Shown here one piece after another: positions 46,804-55,800 of a stretch of 64,000 bases of DNA. Under the pieces are notes generated by a model. That model made no database searches. It was not told the origin of the DNA and saw only the letters and a program-made list of their open reading frames with translations. How positions within the stretch are numbered: position 1 is the stretch's first letter; every line of letters starts with the position of its first letter. Origin of the DNA: an uncultured Phocaeicola sp. (GTDB taxonomy: Bacteria; Bacteroidota; Bacteroidia; Bacteroidales; Bacteroidaceae); assembly GCA_944319745.1 (NCBI GenBank), contig CALUET010000002.1, forward strand, positions 186,001-250,000. The letters are read 5' to 3'. The translations under genes were made by a program, and so were the position numbers.

Positions 46804-47673
46804 TCAGTTTCTTTTAGCAAACAGGTTCAGCAATGCCTTCACGTAATCCTGGTCGGTACGGACAGATACCGAGTCGACATTGCTGTGTGTAAACGTTTCG
46901 TTCAGTTTCTGCTGCCGCTCCATCCACCAGGCATGATGGGCATTGCGCAAGGCTTTCGATGAAGTGTCTATCCACTGTTCGTGTCCGGTCTCGGCGTCGC
47001 GCACTTTCATCAGGCCAACGTTTGGCAATTCTTCCATGCGGCGGTCGTACACTTGTACGGCCACTACATCGTGCTTTCTGTTGGCTATGGTCAATGCGTT
47101 GCAGAAATCTTGTTCATCAATGAAGTCGCTTAGCATAAAGGCCGTACAGTGTTTCTTCAAAACGTTTGTCAGGTATTCGATGACACACTTTATGTTTGTC
47201 CGTTTGCTTTGCGGGGTAAAATCGAGCAGTTCGCGGATGATATATAAAATGTGTTTGCGTCCTTTTTGGGGTGGAATGAATTTTTCTATCCGGTCGGAGA
47301 AGAATATAACGCCGATTTTATCGTTGTTCTGAATGGCCGAAAAGGCCAGTGTGGCGGCTATTTCGGTAACCATATCTTTTTTCATTTGTCTGGTTGTACC
47401 GAAATCCAGGCTGTTCGACACATCGACCAGCAGCATTACGGTCAGTTCTCTTTCTTCCTCGAAAACTTTTATAAATGGTTTGTTGAAGCGGGCAGTTACA
47501 TTCCAGTCTATATCGCGTATGTCATCGCCATACTGATACTCGCGTACTTCCGAAAAGGCCATACCTCTTCCCTTGAAGGCCGAATGATATTGTCCGGCAA
47601 AGATATTGCTCGAAAGTCCGCGTGCCTTGATTTCTATCTGGCGGACACGCTTTAAGAGTTCACTTGTTTCCAT
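46804..47673 (-). CDS. DUF58 / VWA-like cytoplasmic protein
   Basis: The 289-residue protein carries the DUF58 signature YQYGDDIRDIDWNVTAR followed by FIKVFEEERELTVMLLVDVS, in which DVSNS is a VWA-type metal site. No membrane segment is seen. DUF58 proteins are standard partners of MoxR ATPases. The gene follows moxR after a 111-base gap that contains a small hairpin (TTGCGAT at 47725-47731 with ATCGCAA at 47740-47746). Confidence 0.92.
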   Translation of the reverse strand: METSELLKRVRQIEIKARGLSSNIFAGQYHSAFKGRGMAFSEVREYQYGDDIRDIDWNVTARFNKPFIKVFEEERELTVMLLVDVSNSLDFGTTRQMKKDMVTEIAATLAFSAIQNNDKIGVIFFSDRIEKFIPPQKGRKHILYIIRELLDFTPQSKRTNIKCVIEYLTNVLKKHCTAFMLSDFIDEQDFCNALTIANRKHDVVAVQVYDRRMEELPNVGLMKVRDAETGHEQWIDTSSKALRNAHHAWWMERQQKLNETFTHSNVDSVSVRTDQDYVKALLNLFAKRN

Positions 47674-47784
47674 TCCTTTTGTTTAAATTACTATCAAATC
47701 GCATTCATATTCCTGCGCCGCATCTTGCGATGTTTCCTTATCGCAACAGATGGTGTCGACATAAAGTTTGCACGAAGCCTCCCA

Positions 47785-48780
47785 TCAGGGCACTTCCACT
47801 TTGTTCAGAATCTTGCTTACGATTTCTTCCGCCGTAACGTTTGTGGCTTCGGCTTCATAAGTCAGTCCGATACGGTGACGCAAAACATCGTGTGCCACGG
47901 CACGCACGTCTTCGGGGATGACGTAACCTCTGCGTTTGATGAAGGCATAACTGCGGGCTGCCAGAGCCAGATTGATGGAAGCACGCGGTGAACCGCCGAA
48001 ACCGATCAGCCCCTTCAAGTCCTTCAGGTCGTATTTCTCCGGATAGCGGGTTGCGAAAACAATGTCGGCAATGTATTGCTCTATCTTTTCGTCTATATAT
48101 ACCTGTCTCACCACTTTGCGTGCCTCAAGAATATCTTCCGAGCGAAGTATGGGGCGTATCTTTACGGGATCGCCCGAGATGTTCTGGCGTATGATTTTTT
48201 TCTCCTCTTCCAGCTTCGGGTAATCTATCACAACCTTCAGCATGAAACGGTCCACTTGCGCTTCGGGAAGCGGATAAGTACCTTCCTGCTCTATGGGGTT
48301 CTGGGTGGCAAGTACGAGGAACGGTTCCGGCAGGGGGAATGTCTCTTTGCTCAATGTCACCTGGCGTTCCTGCATGGCTTCCAGCAAAGCACTCTGTACT
48401 TTTGCCGGAGCACGGTTTATTTCATCGGCCAGGACGAAGTTGGCAAAGATAGGACCTTTGTTGGTTATGAACTGTTCGTCTTTCTGACTGTATATCATCG
48501 TACCGATAACATCGGCCGGAAGTAAGTCGGGAGTAAACTGTATTCTGCTGTATTTTGCATCAATCAATGAAGCCAGGGTTTTGATGGCCAGGGTTTTTGC
48601 CAGACCGGGAACACCTTCCAGCAAGATATGTCCGTCGGATAACAGACTGATCAGTAAGGATTCTACAAGATGTTTTTGTCCTACGATTACCTGGTCCATT
48701 CCCGTCATCAGGTTGGTAACGAATGCACTTTGCTGTTCGATGCGCTCGTTTAATTCACGAATGTCAATAGCTTCAGCCAT
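47785..48780 (-). CDS. MoxR-family AAA+ ATPase
   Basis: The 331-residue protein has the MoxR-type Walker A GVPGLAKT, Walker B VLADEINRAPAK, sensor LATQNPIEQEGTYPLPEAQV and the arginine-finger region QVDRFM. MoxR ATPases act as chaperones for VWA-domain proteins, here presumably the DUF58, BatA and BatB products. It is first in the nine-gene operon, with a canonical promoter at 48849-48879. Confidence 0.95.
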   Translation of the reverse strand: MAEAIDIRELNERIEQQSAFVTNLMTGMDQVIVGQKHLVESLLISLLSDGHILLEGVPGLAKTLAIKTLASLIDAKYSRIQFTPDLLPADVIGTMIYSQKDEQFITNKGPIFANFVLADEINRAPAKVQSALLEAMQERQVTLSKETFPLPEPFLVLATQNPIEQEGTYPLPEAQVDRFMLKVVIDYPKLEEEKKIIRQNISGDPVKIRPILRSEDILEARKVVRQVYIDEKIEQYIADIVFATRYPEKYDLKDLKGLIGFGGSPRASINLALAARSYAFIKRRGYVIPEDVRAVAHDVLRHRIGLTYEAEATNVTAEEIVSKILNKVEVP

Positions 48781-48848
48781 AATTCTTTTTGTTTTTTATG
48801 TAATTTCCTATATGATATTTATGTTGAAAACGCCTTTTAAAGCGCACC

Positions 48849-48879
48849 CAAAAATACGCTATAATATGTACTGATGCAA
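48849..48879 (-). promoter_or_regulatory. moxR-bat operon promoter
   Basis: Minus-strand TTG (48879-48877), 20 bases, then TATTTTTG (48856-48849), about 68 bases before the moxR ATG. Confidence 0.75.
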
Positions 48880-48972
48880 CTAATTTTCATTAAAAAAAAT
48901 AATTGTTTTAACCCGTATGCGGGCTTTTGGATTAAAGAATTTTAAATTCCCGTTTCGTGCCTGTCGTTCGGC

Positions 48973-49989
48973 TTACAGGTTTTTGCGCTTCAACCGGGGA
49001 ATGCGTATGCTTGTTCCGATGGGAACGTTGTTGGCATCGGTAATGATGTCTTGATTGTGTTTTACGATGTACGGCCACATTTCTGTCTGCCCGTAGAATT
49101 TTCTGGCCAGGCGTGCAAGGGTATCTCCCGTTCGGATGACGTGTACTGCCAGGGTGCCCGTTATTTCATATTCGGTGGTGTCGGCCAGTGTTTCTTTTCT
49201 TCTCTTTTCTCTTGTCTGTGTCACGGGACGTTTTTTCTCTGCGGCCGGCTGTGGCTCCTGTACGGGCGGTACGGCAACGACGGGCGTGTCGTTATGCTCT
49301 GCCTCTCCGACGAGAAGTGTATCAGCCGGAGCAACGGCCTGTACGTTCGGTTCCGGCTGCGGCAGGTCTTTTCTGCGGAGGAATATGACGGCCATGATAC
49401 CCACGATGGCAACAAGCAGTATGGAGCCGATGAGATAAGGCATGCGTCCCGGAGTGCGGGGTGATTGCATCTTTTCCGTTTGGCTGCTGCGGTATGTGTC
49501 GTTTGTCTGCGGGTTTTCGGGGAGAATGTTCTCCGCCTGTTCCGTTTCTTGCTGTTCCGCTTCCGGGGAAGGAGTTTGGTGAGGTTCGTTTGTTTCCTCT
49601 CCCTTTATATCCGGTTGTTGCACCGTTTCCGCGATGTCTTCCCTCTCCATATCGTCGAAACGGACATTCTCGTTCAGCACTACGGTTTCAAAATGGGCAA
49701 AGGGCTTGTTTATGAAATCGCGCAATGCCGGATCGGGAGTGAAGGATATGCGGTTGTGGCTTTGAATTTCGATGCGTTCCCCCGTGCGTACGTCGACGCT
49801 TTCACGCGTGTCTACCTCCAGCAGCTTGAACGTGCCGAAGCCTTTTATCTTTACGTAGCGGTCTGCCCTGAGGCCTTCTTCTATCAGCGTAAACATCATC
49901 CGCACGAATGCATCGGCATCCGCCTGTTCCATTTCATGCCGTTCGGCCAGCAGTGCGACAAGATCTTGCAGTGTTAGTCTTTCATCCAT
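48973..49989 (-). CDS. HU/IHF-like domain fused through a membrane helix to a LysM domain
   Basis: The 338-residue protein has an N-terminal HU-like DNA-binding domain (about 1-95, with VKIKGFGTFKLLEV and RISFTPDPALRDFINKPF), then a long Glu/Gln/Pro-rich linker. One transmembrane segment (about 184-204, PYLIGSILLVAIVGIMAVIF) leads to a Pro-rich region and a C-terminal LysM domain (about 283-333, VIRTGDTLARLARKFYG). With the HU part in the cytoplasm, the LysM part would contact peptidoglycan. It overlaps the HU gene by eight bases and is last in the ftsY-rimO-HU operon. The role is inferred only. Confidence 0.85.
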   Translation of the reverse strand: MDERLTLQDLVALLAERHEMEQADADAFVRMMFTLIEEGLRADRYVKIKGFGTFKLLEVDTRESVDVRTGERIEIQSHNRISFTPDPALRDFINKPFAHFETVVLNENVRFDDMEREDIAETVQQPDIKGEETNEPHQTPSPEAEQQETEQAENILPENPQTNDTYRSSQTEKMQSPRTPGRMPYLIGSILLVAIVGIMAVIFLRRKDLPQPEPNVQAVAPADTLLVGEAEHNDTPVVAVPPVQEPQPAAEKKRPVTQTREKRRKETLADTTEYEITGTLAVHVIRTGDTLARLARKFYGQTEMWPYIVKHNQDIITDANNVPIGTSIRIPRLKRKNL

Positions 49990-50272
49990 TCGGAATACCT
50001 TTCTTTAGTTTGTCTTTCAGTGTCGTGCCGGGCTTGTAAGTCAGCATCAGTTTCGGGGGAACAAGCATGCGCTGCCGCGTGGAAGGATTGGTCACGATGC
50101 GTTCCATCTTTTTCTTGACCTTGAAGGTCCCGAAATTTTGTATGGCAAGCGTTTTACCTTCCAGCAGTTCGTTTTTGGCAATGTCGATGAAAGACGTTAC
50201 CAGGCGTGCGGCATCTTTGTTGGTGTATCCCAGGCGGCGTGACAGTTCGCCGATATATTCTTTATTGTTCAT
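49982..50272 (-). CDS. HU-family DNA-binding protein
   Basis: The 96-residue protein has the HU/IHF fold: an N-terminal helical part (YIGELSRRLGYTNKDAARLV), the core IQNFGTFKVKKKMERIVTNP with the DNA-binding arm NPSTRQRMLVPPKLMLTYKP, and a basic tail. It bends or coats DNA as a dimer. It may pair with the HU-like domain of the membrane protein that overlaps it downstream. It starts 27 bases after rimO. Confidence 0.92.
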   Translation of the reverse strand: MNNKEYIGELSRRLGYTNKDAARLVTSFIDIAKNELLEGKTLAIQNFGTFKVKKKMERIVTNPSTRQRMLVPPKLMLTYKPGTTLKDKLKKGIPNG

Positions 50273-50299
50273 GGCGGTAGATTTTCTGCAGGGTGAGCC

Positions 50300-51598
50300 T
50301 CAGATCAGTGAGGCATATAGGTCAAAGTCGTCGGCGCCGTCTATCTTCACGCGGTAAAACTCTCCTGTTTCAAGTTGGATGCCCTCGCGTTTTACCAGCA
50401 CCTCCGGATCCACTTCGGGAGAGTCAAACTCGGTTCGTCCCACGTAATAATCGCCTTCCGTGCGGTCGATCACGATTTCCGTCTCTGTCCCTATCTTTTT
50501 CCGGCTCAGCTCGCCCGATATTTCCTGCTGGATGGCCATCAGCTCGTCCAGGCGTCGTTGTTTTACCTCTTCGGGGACGTCGTCTTTATAGTTTCGGGCC
50601 GAATACGTTCCTTCTTCCTCGGAATACGCGAAAGCTCCCATGCGGTCGAAACGCGCATGGCGGACAAACTCTTTCAGTTCCTCGAAATCCTGTTCCGTTT
50701 CGCCGGGGAATCCCACCATCAGTGTGGTACGGAGATGAATGCCGGGCACTTCGCTGCGGAACTGTTCTATCAGCTCGTATGTTTCTTTTTTGGTGACATG
50801 CCGTTGCATGCGTTGCAGCATGTTGTCGCTGATGTGCTGCAAGGCGATGTCCATATACCGGCATACGTTTTTGTTTTCCCGCATCACGCGGAACAGTTCT
50901 TTGGGGAACTTGGCCGGATAGGCATAATGAAGGCGGATCCATTTCACGCCCGGCAGCTTTGCCATGCGGTCGATGAGTTCGGGCAGCATTTGTTTCTTGT
51001 ACAGGTCTATACCGTAATAGGTCAGTTCCTGTGCGATGACCTGAAATTCTTTTACGCCCTGTGCCGTGAGCATGCGGACCTCGTCGAGTATTTCTTCCAT
51101 GGGCCGCGAGCGATGGCGTCCCGTGATGATGGGAATGGCGCAATAGGCGCAATGGCGGTCGCACCCTTCCGATATTTTCAGATAAGCATAGTGCGCGGGT
51201 GTGGTCAGCTTTCTTTCGATGGCACACTCGGGGTGGTAGGTCTTTCCCAGGTCGGCAAGCAGTTCGTTCCAGTTGAATTTCCCGTAGAATTTGTCAACCT
51301 GCGGGATTTCCACCTGCAACTCTTTCAGGTAGCGTTCCGAAAGACAGCCCATGACGTACAGTTTTTTCAGTCGTCCCTCTTCCTTGGCCCGGCAGAATTC
51401 CAGTATCATGTTGATGGATTCTTCTTTTGCATCGCCTATAAATCCGCATGTATTGATTACGGCTATTGCTCCGCGCGGATTGTCGCTGTCGTGTGTTACC
51501 TTGTATCCGTTCAGCTCCAGCTGGCGGATTAGCTTTTCCGAGTCCACCAGGTTTTTCGAACAGCCTAACGTAATAATGTCTACCGTATTCCTTTCCAT
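50300..51598 (-). CDS. rimO: ribosomal protein S12 methylthiotransferase
   Basis: The 432-residue radical-SAM enzyme adds a methylthio group to an aspartate of ribosomal protein S12. Its N-terminal MTTase domain has Cys13, Cys51 and Cys85. The radical-SAM cluster motif CDRHCAYC has Cys146, Cys150 and Cys153. A TRAM-like domain ends the protein. The ATG at 51598 overlaps the ftsY stop (TGATG), so the TTG one codon earlier is not used. Confidence 0.95.
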   Translation of the reverse strand: MERNTVDIITLGCSKNLVDSEKLIRQLELNGYKVTHDSDNPRGAIAVINTCGFIGDAKEESINMILEFCRAKEEGRLKKLYVMGCLSERYLKELQVEIPQVDKFYGKFNWNELLADLGKTYHPECAIERKLTTPAHYAYLKISEGCDRHCAYCAIPIITGRHRSRPMEEILDEVRMLTAQGVKEFQVIAQELTYYGIDLYKKQMLPELIDRMAKLPGVKWIRLHYAYPAKFPKELFRVMRENKNVCRYMDIALQHISDNMLQRMQRHVTKKETYELIEQFRSEVPGIHLRTTLMVGFPGETEQDFEELKEFVRHARFDRMGAFAYSEEEGTYSARNYKDDVPEEVKQRRLDELMAIQQEISGELSRKKIGTETEIVIDRTEGDYYVGRTEFDSPEVDPEVLVKREGIQLETGEFYRVKIDGADDFDLYASLI

Positions 51599-52557
51599 CA
51601 ACTGTCCGTTCCAAAGAGAGAATTTACAAATTCGCGGCGGCGGAATACTTGCAGGTCTTCCATGCCTTCGCCCAGGCCGATGTATTTCACAGGTATCTTA
51701 AACTGATCGGATATGCCGATGACGACTCCTCCCTTTGCCGTGCCGTCGAGTTTTGTTACGGCCATGGCGGTCACTTCCGTGGCAAGGGTAAACTGTTTGG
51801 CTTGCTCGAAGGCATTTTGTCCCGTCGAGCCGTCCAATATGAGCAAAACTTCGTGCGGTGCATCGGATACGACCTTTTTCATGACGTTTTTTATCTTCGT
51901 CAATTCGTTCATCAACCCGACCTTGTTATGCAAACGTCCCGCCGTGTCGATGATAACGACGTCGGCATTGTTGGCAACGGCCGAGGTGAGTGTGTCGAAA
52001 GCAACCGATGCCGGATCGGCTCCCATTTTTTGTTTTACCACAGGCACCCCTACTCTTTCGCCCCAGATGAGAAGTTGCTCTACGGCTGCGGCGCGGAACG
52101 TGTCGGCAGCACCGAGGTAAACCGATTTCCCGGCTTTCTTAAACTGGTAGGCCAGCTTGCCGATGGTTGTGGTTTTTCCCACGCCGTTGACTCCCACTAC
52201 CATGATGACATAGGGCTTTTTCCCTTCGGGGATGCTGAAGTCTTCCGCATCTACCGTATTGTTTTCCGTGAGCAGGTTTGCTATCTCTTCGCGGAGGATG
52301 TTGTTTAATTCCTGCGCGTTTACATATTTATCGCGTGCTACGCGCTTCTCTATGCGCCGGATAATGTTCAAGGTGGTTTCCACACCTACGTCGGAAGTGA
52401 TCAGTACTTCTTCAAGGTTATCCAATACCTCATCGTCAACTTTCGATTTTCCGGCTACGGCGCGGGTTATCTTTTCGAATACACTTTCTTTGGTTTTCGA
52501 CAATCCCTTGTCTAAGGTCTCTTTCTTTTCTTTCGAAAAAAAACTGAATAATCCCAT
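51598..52557 (-). CDS. ftsY: signal recognition particle receptor FtsY
   Basis: The 319-residue GTPase delivers SRP-ribosome complexes to the membrane. The NG domain is complete: VGVNGVGKTTTIGKLAYQFK (P-loop), DTFRAAAVEQL, DTAGRLHN and TKLDGTAKGG. The N-terminal acidic domain is missing apart from a short MGLFSFFSKEKKE membrane-anchoring helix, as is usual for short FtsY proteins. It is first in an operon with rimO and the two HU-type genes. Confidence 0.96.
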   Translation of the reverse strand: MGLFSFFSKEKKETLDKGLSKTKESVFEKITRAVAGKSKVDDEVLDNLEEVLITSDVGVETTLNIIRRIEKRVARDKYVNAQELNNILREEIANLLTENNTVDAEDFSIPEGKKPYVIMVVGVNGVGKTTTIGKLAYQFKKAGKSVYLGAADTFRAAAVEQLLIWGERVGVPVVKQKMGADPASVAFDTLTSAVANNADVVIIDTAGRLHNKVGLMNELTKIKNVMKKVVSDAPHEVLLILDGSTGQNAFEQAKQFTLATEVTAMAVTKLDGTAKGGVVIGISDQFKIPVKYIGLGEGMEDLQVFRRREFVNSLFGTDS

Positions 52558-52588
52558 ACGGTTCTGTTTAACTATATTTTTTATGATA

Positions 52589-52619
52589 CAAAGGTACGAA
52601 TAACTTTGTGTAAATACAA
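52589..52619 (-). promoter_or_regulatory. ftsY operon promoter
   Basis: Minus-strand TTG (52619-52617), 20 bases, then TACCTTTG (52596-52589), about 31 bases before the ATG. Confidence 0.75.
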
Positions 52620-52830
52620 TAAAAAAATTTCCATTCGCACGAACCGTATCTTAAAAAAAATTGCACCCTGTTTTTGGCAATTCGCAGAGTGTTTCGTTTG
52701 GAGGTGAATGTTATTTTTTATAACTTGCCGATGGTTTCAGCCGGTCGGCAGTGATTCCTTTGTAACCTCATCTGCCGATTTGGGCTTGCAAAAACCTTTG
52801 TTTAAACCCTTTTATGTGTAATGCCCGAAA

Positions 52831-54909
52831 ATGAAAAAGAATTTTGTGTATGTGTTTTTGTCGGCTTTTCTTCTGACAAGCATGACTGCCTGTGTGGAAA
52901 GCGGTGTCCGGACCGCGAAAACGGAAGTGCGATTGCAGAGTCCGTTCCGTAATTTTGATACTACGGAAGCCGGGCGTAGCCGGCTGTCTTCGGCGGAAAC
53001 AACGGCCGACCTTGATTTACCCGACGATTTGACTGCAGGATTCACCATCCGGTTTTCTGCAAAAACCGCTCTGCCTGGCGAGGAAGAAGTCCTGCTGGAA
53101 ATCCCGCAAGTGCTTAAAGTATGCCTTCGTCGGCACGATCCGAACGAGTGGCTGCCCCAGAATTATCCCGCCTATAAAATGCCCGACGGCTCGGTGCCTG
53201 TCATGGAAGCAAGTCTTTCCCTGCAGTCTCTCCATGATTCGGATAAGTTTCAAGATTTGGTCGTAGGTCTCCCCCTGGCACTGTTGGACAAGCCCGAAGG
53301 CAATCACGACGTCGTTCTTCAGTTTACAGGGGTTCAATGGAGCCTTTATGTGGACGGACGCTTGTATGACAACGATTTTGCATTGGGCTATCCGTCTGCC
53401 GGGCGGATGAAGTCATGGAGGCTGAACCCCGATTACGTGAGCGAGGCTGCGTTGTACACGCCGGCTCTCCGCCCCGAAAAGGAAGAACCGGCAGCCCCTC
53501 TGTCGGACGCAAACATACAATACTGGACACCTCCTTTCCACAATGCGTGGGTGGGCGACGTGGTTACCTTTTATCACGAGGGGCGTTACCATGTGTTCTA
53601 CCTGTTCGACCGCCGGGGGCATGCCAGCAAATTCGGTAAAGGAGGGCATTATTTCGAGCATCTTTCCACAACGGATTTCCGCACATGGACGGAGCATGAG
53701 GCTGCAACGCCGTTGGAACATCAGTGGGAGACCTTCGGAACCGGTACGCCTTTTGTCTTCGGCGGAAAGCTTTGTCTCAGCTACGGCCTGCATACCACCC
53801 GTATTTATCCCGAAGAGCAGACCACGCTCCCCATGCAATGGGAGTATCTGAAGAAGAACGGCTGTACGGGCTCTTTCGATTATGACACGATACGGGGACT
53901 GGTGCCTGCCGGCTCTACCTACTCTGTCTGCGAAGACGGTGTGTCAAAGTTCAGGAAAACGCACGTACTGTATCACCCGTGTGAGAATCCTTCTATCTAT
54001 ACCGATGCGGAAGGGAAGCTGAAGATGCTGGCCAATTACGGGGCGCGGGGTACTTGGGGCTCCGATTCCGTGGCCGGAGGATGGAGATGTCTGGATGCCG
54101 ATTTCCCGCCGGGTGGCGACTGTACATTCTTTTTCCACTGGGGAGATTACGATTACATCCTTGGCGGATTTACGCGGATGTGGTCGAAGCCTGCGGCCGA
54201 GCCGGATTCGGCTTACAGGGATTTGGTGGCGGAAGGCATGGATTTTTATAACGGCCTCTCCGTCCCTGCCGTATCGGAAGTGGCGGACGGGCGGTTTCTT
54301 ATGGCCGGATGGGTGAAAATGCAGAATTGGGGTGGTGCGCTAGTGATACACGAACTGGTGCAGCATGCCGACGGATATGTGGGAACAAAATGGATGGAGG
54401 AGATTACGCCCGCCACGGATGAGCCGCAAACCTTGTCCGATGAATTGTCGGGGACAGGCGGATTTGAGGCTCCGCAAAGGTCTTTCATGCTGACATTCGA
54501 GGTTTGTCCCGGTCAACCCCGGCGGGGAACGGTGGGCGTTTCCTTTCTTCCCGCATCGGGAGACGGGGATGCCTGCGAGTGGCAGTTGCGACTGGATGAC
54601 GTGCGGGCCCAATATGCGGCGTATGAGAACGACGGCTTTGCCGATGTACAAAAGACTTTGAGCGAAGGGGGCGATCCGCAGTCTGCCCGTAATTATGCTA
54701 TCCGTCACGGGATGGATACCGGCAAACCTTTTACCGTGCGGATGATTGTCGATGGAAATAACAAGTTCGGCGGCTCTCTGATTGACACGGAAATCGATGC
54801 CCGCCGCACTATGCTTTCTTATCGTCCGAGGCTTTCCGTAGGTCGTCTGCTGTTCCGTACCGACGGTGTTCAGGTCAGAAACATCCGCATTGCCCCGCTG
54901 TGCGATTAG
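52831..54909 (+). CDS. lipoprotein with GH32-like five-bladed beta-propeller
   Basis: The 692-residue protein has a lipoprotein signal with Cys21 (SMTAC). A beta-rich concanavalin-like start (about 30-200) is followed by a propeller region with the pattern IQYWTPPFHNAWVGDVVTFY, HVFYLFDRRGHASKFGKGGH and LSTTDFRTWTEHEAATPLEH, as in GH32/GH68/GH43 proteins. CENPSIY near residue 390 aligns with the GH32 acid/base segment (ECPD-like), but the usual WMNDPNG nucleophile motif is absent and no RDP motif is seen. A C-terminal beta-sandwich ends it. It is probably a surface or periplasmic glycan-binding or glycan-cleaving protein; substrate unknown. No SusC/SusD pair is adjacent. Confidence 0.7.
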   Translation: MKKNFVYVFLSAFLLTSMTACVESGVRTAKTEVRLQSPFRNFDTTEAGRSRLSSAETTADLDLPDDLTAGFTIRFSAKTALPGEEEVLLEIPQVLKVCLRRHDPNEWLPQNYPAYKMPDGSVPVMEASLSLQSLHDSDKFQDLVVGLPLALLDKPEGNHDVVLQFTGVQWSLYVDGRLYDNDFALGYPSAGRMKSWRLNPDYVSEAALYTPALRPEKEEPAAPLSDANIQYWTPPFHNAWVGDVVTFYHEGRYHVFYLFDRRGHASKFGKGGHYFEHLSTTDFRTWTEHEAATPLEHQWETFGTGTPFVFGGKLCLSYGLHTTRIYPEEQTTLPMQWEYLKKNGCTGSFDYDTIRGLVPAGSTYSVCEDGVSKFRKTHVLYHPCENPSIYTDAEGKLKMLANYGARGTWGSDSVAGGWRCLDADFPPGGDCTFFFHWGDYDYILGGFTRMWSKPAAEPDSAYRDLVAEGMDFYNGLSVPAVSEVADGRFLMAGWVKMQNWGGALVIHELVQHADGYVGTKWMEEITPATDEPQTLSDELSGTGGFEAPQRSFMLTFEVCPGQPRRGTVGVSFLPASGDGDACEWQLRLDDVRAQYAAYENDGFADVQKTLSEGGDPQSARNYAIRHGMDTGKPFTVRMIVDGNNKFGGSLIDTEIDARRTMLSYRPRLSVGRLLFRTDGVQVRNIRIAPLCD

Positions 54910-54952
54910 ATGCGGACGTCCTTTCCGCGGTATGTCCCGGGCGGGTGACGCA

Positions 54953-54994
54953 GAAAAAAACAAACGCCTCATGAAAACTTCATGAGGCGTTTGT
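54953..54994. terminator. bidirectional terminator between the lipoprotein and ribosomal genes
   Basis: ACAAACGCCTCATGAA (54960-54975) and TTCATGAGGCGTTTGT (54979-54994) form a perfect 16-bp stem with a 3-base loop. An A-run precedes it, giving a T-run on the minus strand. Confidence 0.9.
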
Positions 54995-55072
54995 TATATT
55001 GTTTCTCTCTGCGATAAAATACAGAATCACAATGATAAACTTACGTGCCCTTAAAGAGCATGTAAGCCCGTG

Positions 55073-55228
55073 TTATTTCTTGAAAAAGTCTTGCACTTTT
55101 TCGTTGGGAACCATTTGTTCGTCAAAAACGTAAGCACCGGTTTTCGGTGACTTTACCATTTTGATAACTTTGGTATATGAACGTCCTTCTTTTCCAGTCT
55201 GAAGGGTTGCAACTGTTTTCTTTGCCAT
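55073..55228 (-). CDS. DUF4295 family small protein
   Basis: The 51-residue basic protein reads MAKKTVATLQTGKEGRSYTK and ends EKVQDFFKK. It matches the DUF4295 family found in Bacteroidetes directly after rpmG, and is probably ribosome-associated. It starts 12 bases after the rpmG stop. It is shorter than typical gene-finder cut-offs, which is why it can be missed. Confidence 0.88.
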   Translation of the reverse strand: MAKKTVATLQTGKEGRSYTKVIKMVKSPKTGAYVFDEQMVPNEKVQDFFKK

Positions 55229-55240
55229 ATCGGTTGTCTA

Positions 55241-55429
55241 TTATTTAATTTCTTTATGAACGGTAACTCTCTTTAAAATCGGATTGTACTTTTTCAATTC
55301 CAATCTTTCAGTGGTATTTTTTCTGTTTTTTGTTGTAATGTAACGAGAAGTTCCCGGCATACCACTATTTTTCATTTCGGTGCACTCAAGGATTACCTGT
55401 ACTCTATTACCTTTCGCTTTCTTAGCCAT
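55241..55429 (-). CDS. rpmG: 50S ribosomal protein L33
   Basis: The 62-residue protein starts [20 protein letters not shown] and has the L33 core [20 protein letters not shown] and [16 protein letters not shown]. It lacks the four-Cys zinc knuckle of zinc-type L33 (only one Cys is present), so it is the zinc-independent form. It lies between rpmB and the DUF4295 gene. Confidence 0.96.
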   Translation of the reverse strand: MAKKAKGNRVQVILECTEMKNSGMPGTSRYITTKNRKNTTERLELKKYNPILKRVTVHKEIK

Positions 55430-55448
55430 AGCCTTTCTCTCCTTTTAA

Positions 55449-55709
55449 TTAACCAATTACTTTAATAGATTTCCAATCGCAGTATCCTTTTGCCACCGCT
55501 TCGTTCAGCGCAGCATCAAGACCTTTTTTATTAATAACTTTCAGACCGTTTGCACTAACTTTCAATACGATCCAGCAGTCTTGCTCTACATAGTAGAATT
55601 TTTTAGTAAACAAGTTCACATCGAATGTTCTTTTTGTTCTTCTTTTTGAATGTGAAACATTGTTGCCAATCATGGCTTTCTTTCCGGTAATTTGACAAAT
55701 TTTCGACAT
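55449..55709 (-). CDS. rpmB: 50S ribosomal protein L28
   Basis: The 86-residue protein opens [20 protein letters not shown] and has [20 protein letters not shown], the standard L28 core. It is first in the rpmB-rpmG-DUF4295 operon. A weak -7 element (minus TTACTTTG, near 55756-55763) lies upstream. Confidence 0.96.
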   Translation of the reverse strand: MSKICQITGKKAMIGNNVSHSKRRTKRTFDVNLFTKKFYYVEQDCWIVLKVSANGLKVINKKGLDAALNEAVAKGYCDWKSIKVIG

Positions 55710-55800
55710 TTCTATCTGATTTTTATAGTTTTACTCAAACTTCTTTTAAACGGAGTGCAAAGTAAGACATTTTATTTTATATAAGCAAGTTTTTTATTGA

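Noticed and set aside
50375..51532. 385-codon plus-strand frame
   Set aside because: Antisense to rimO. It is open only because of rimO codon usage.
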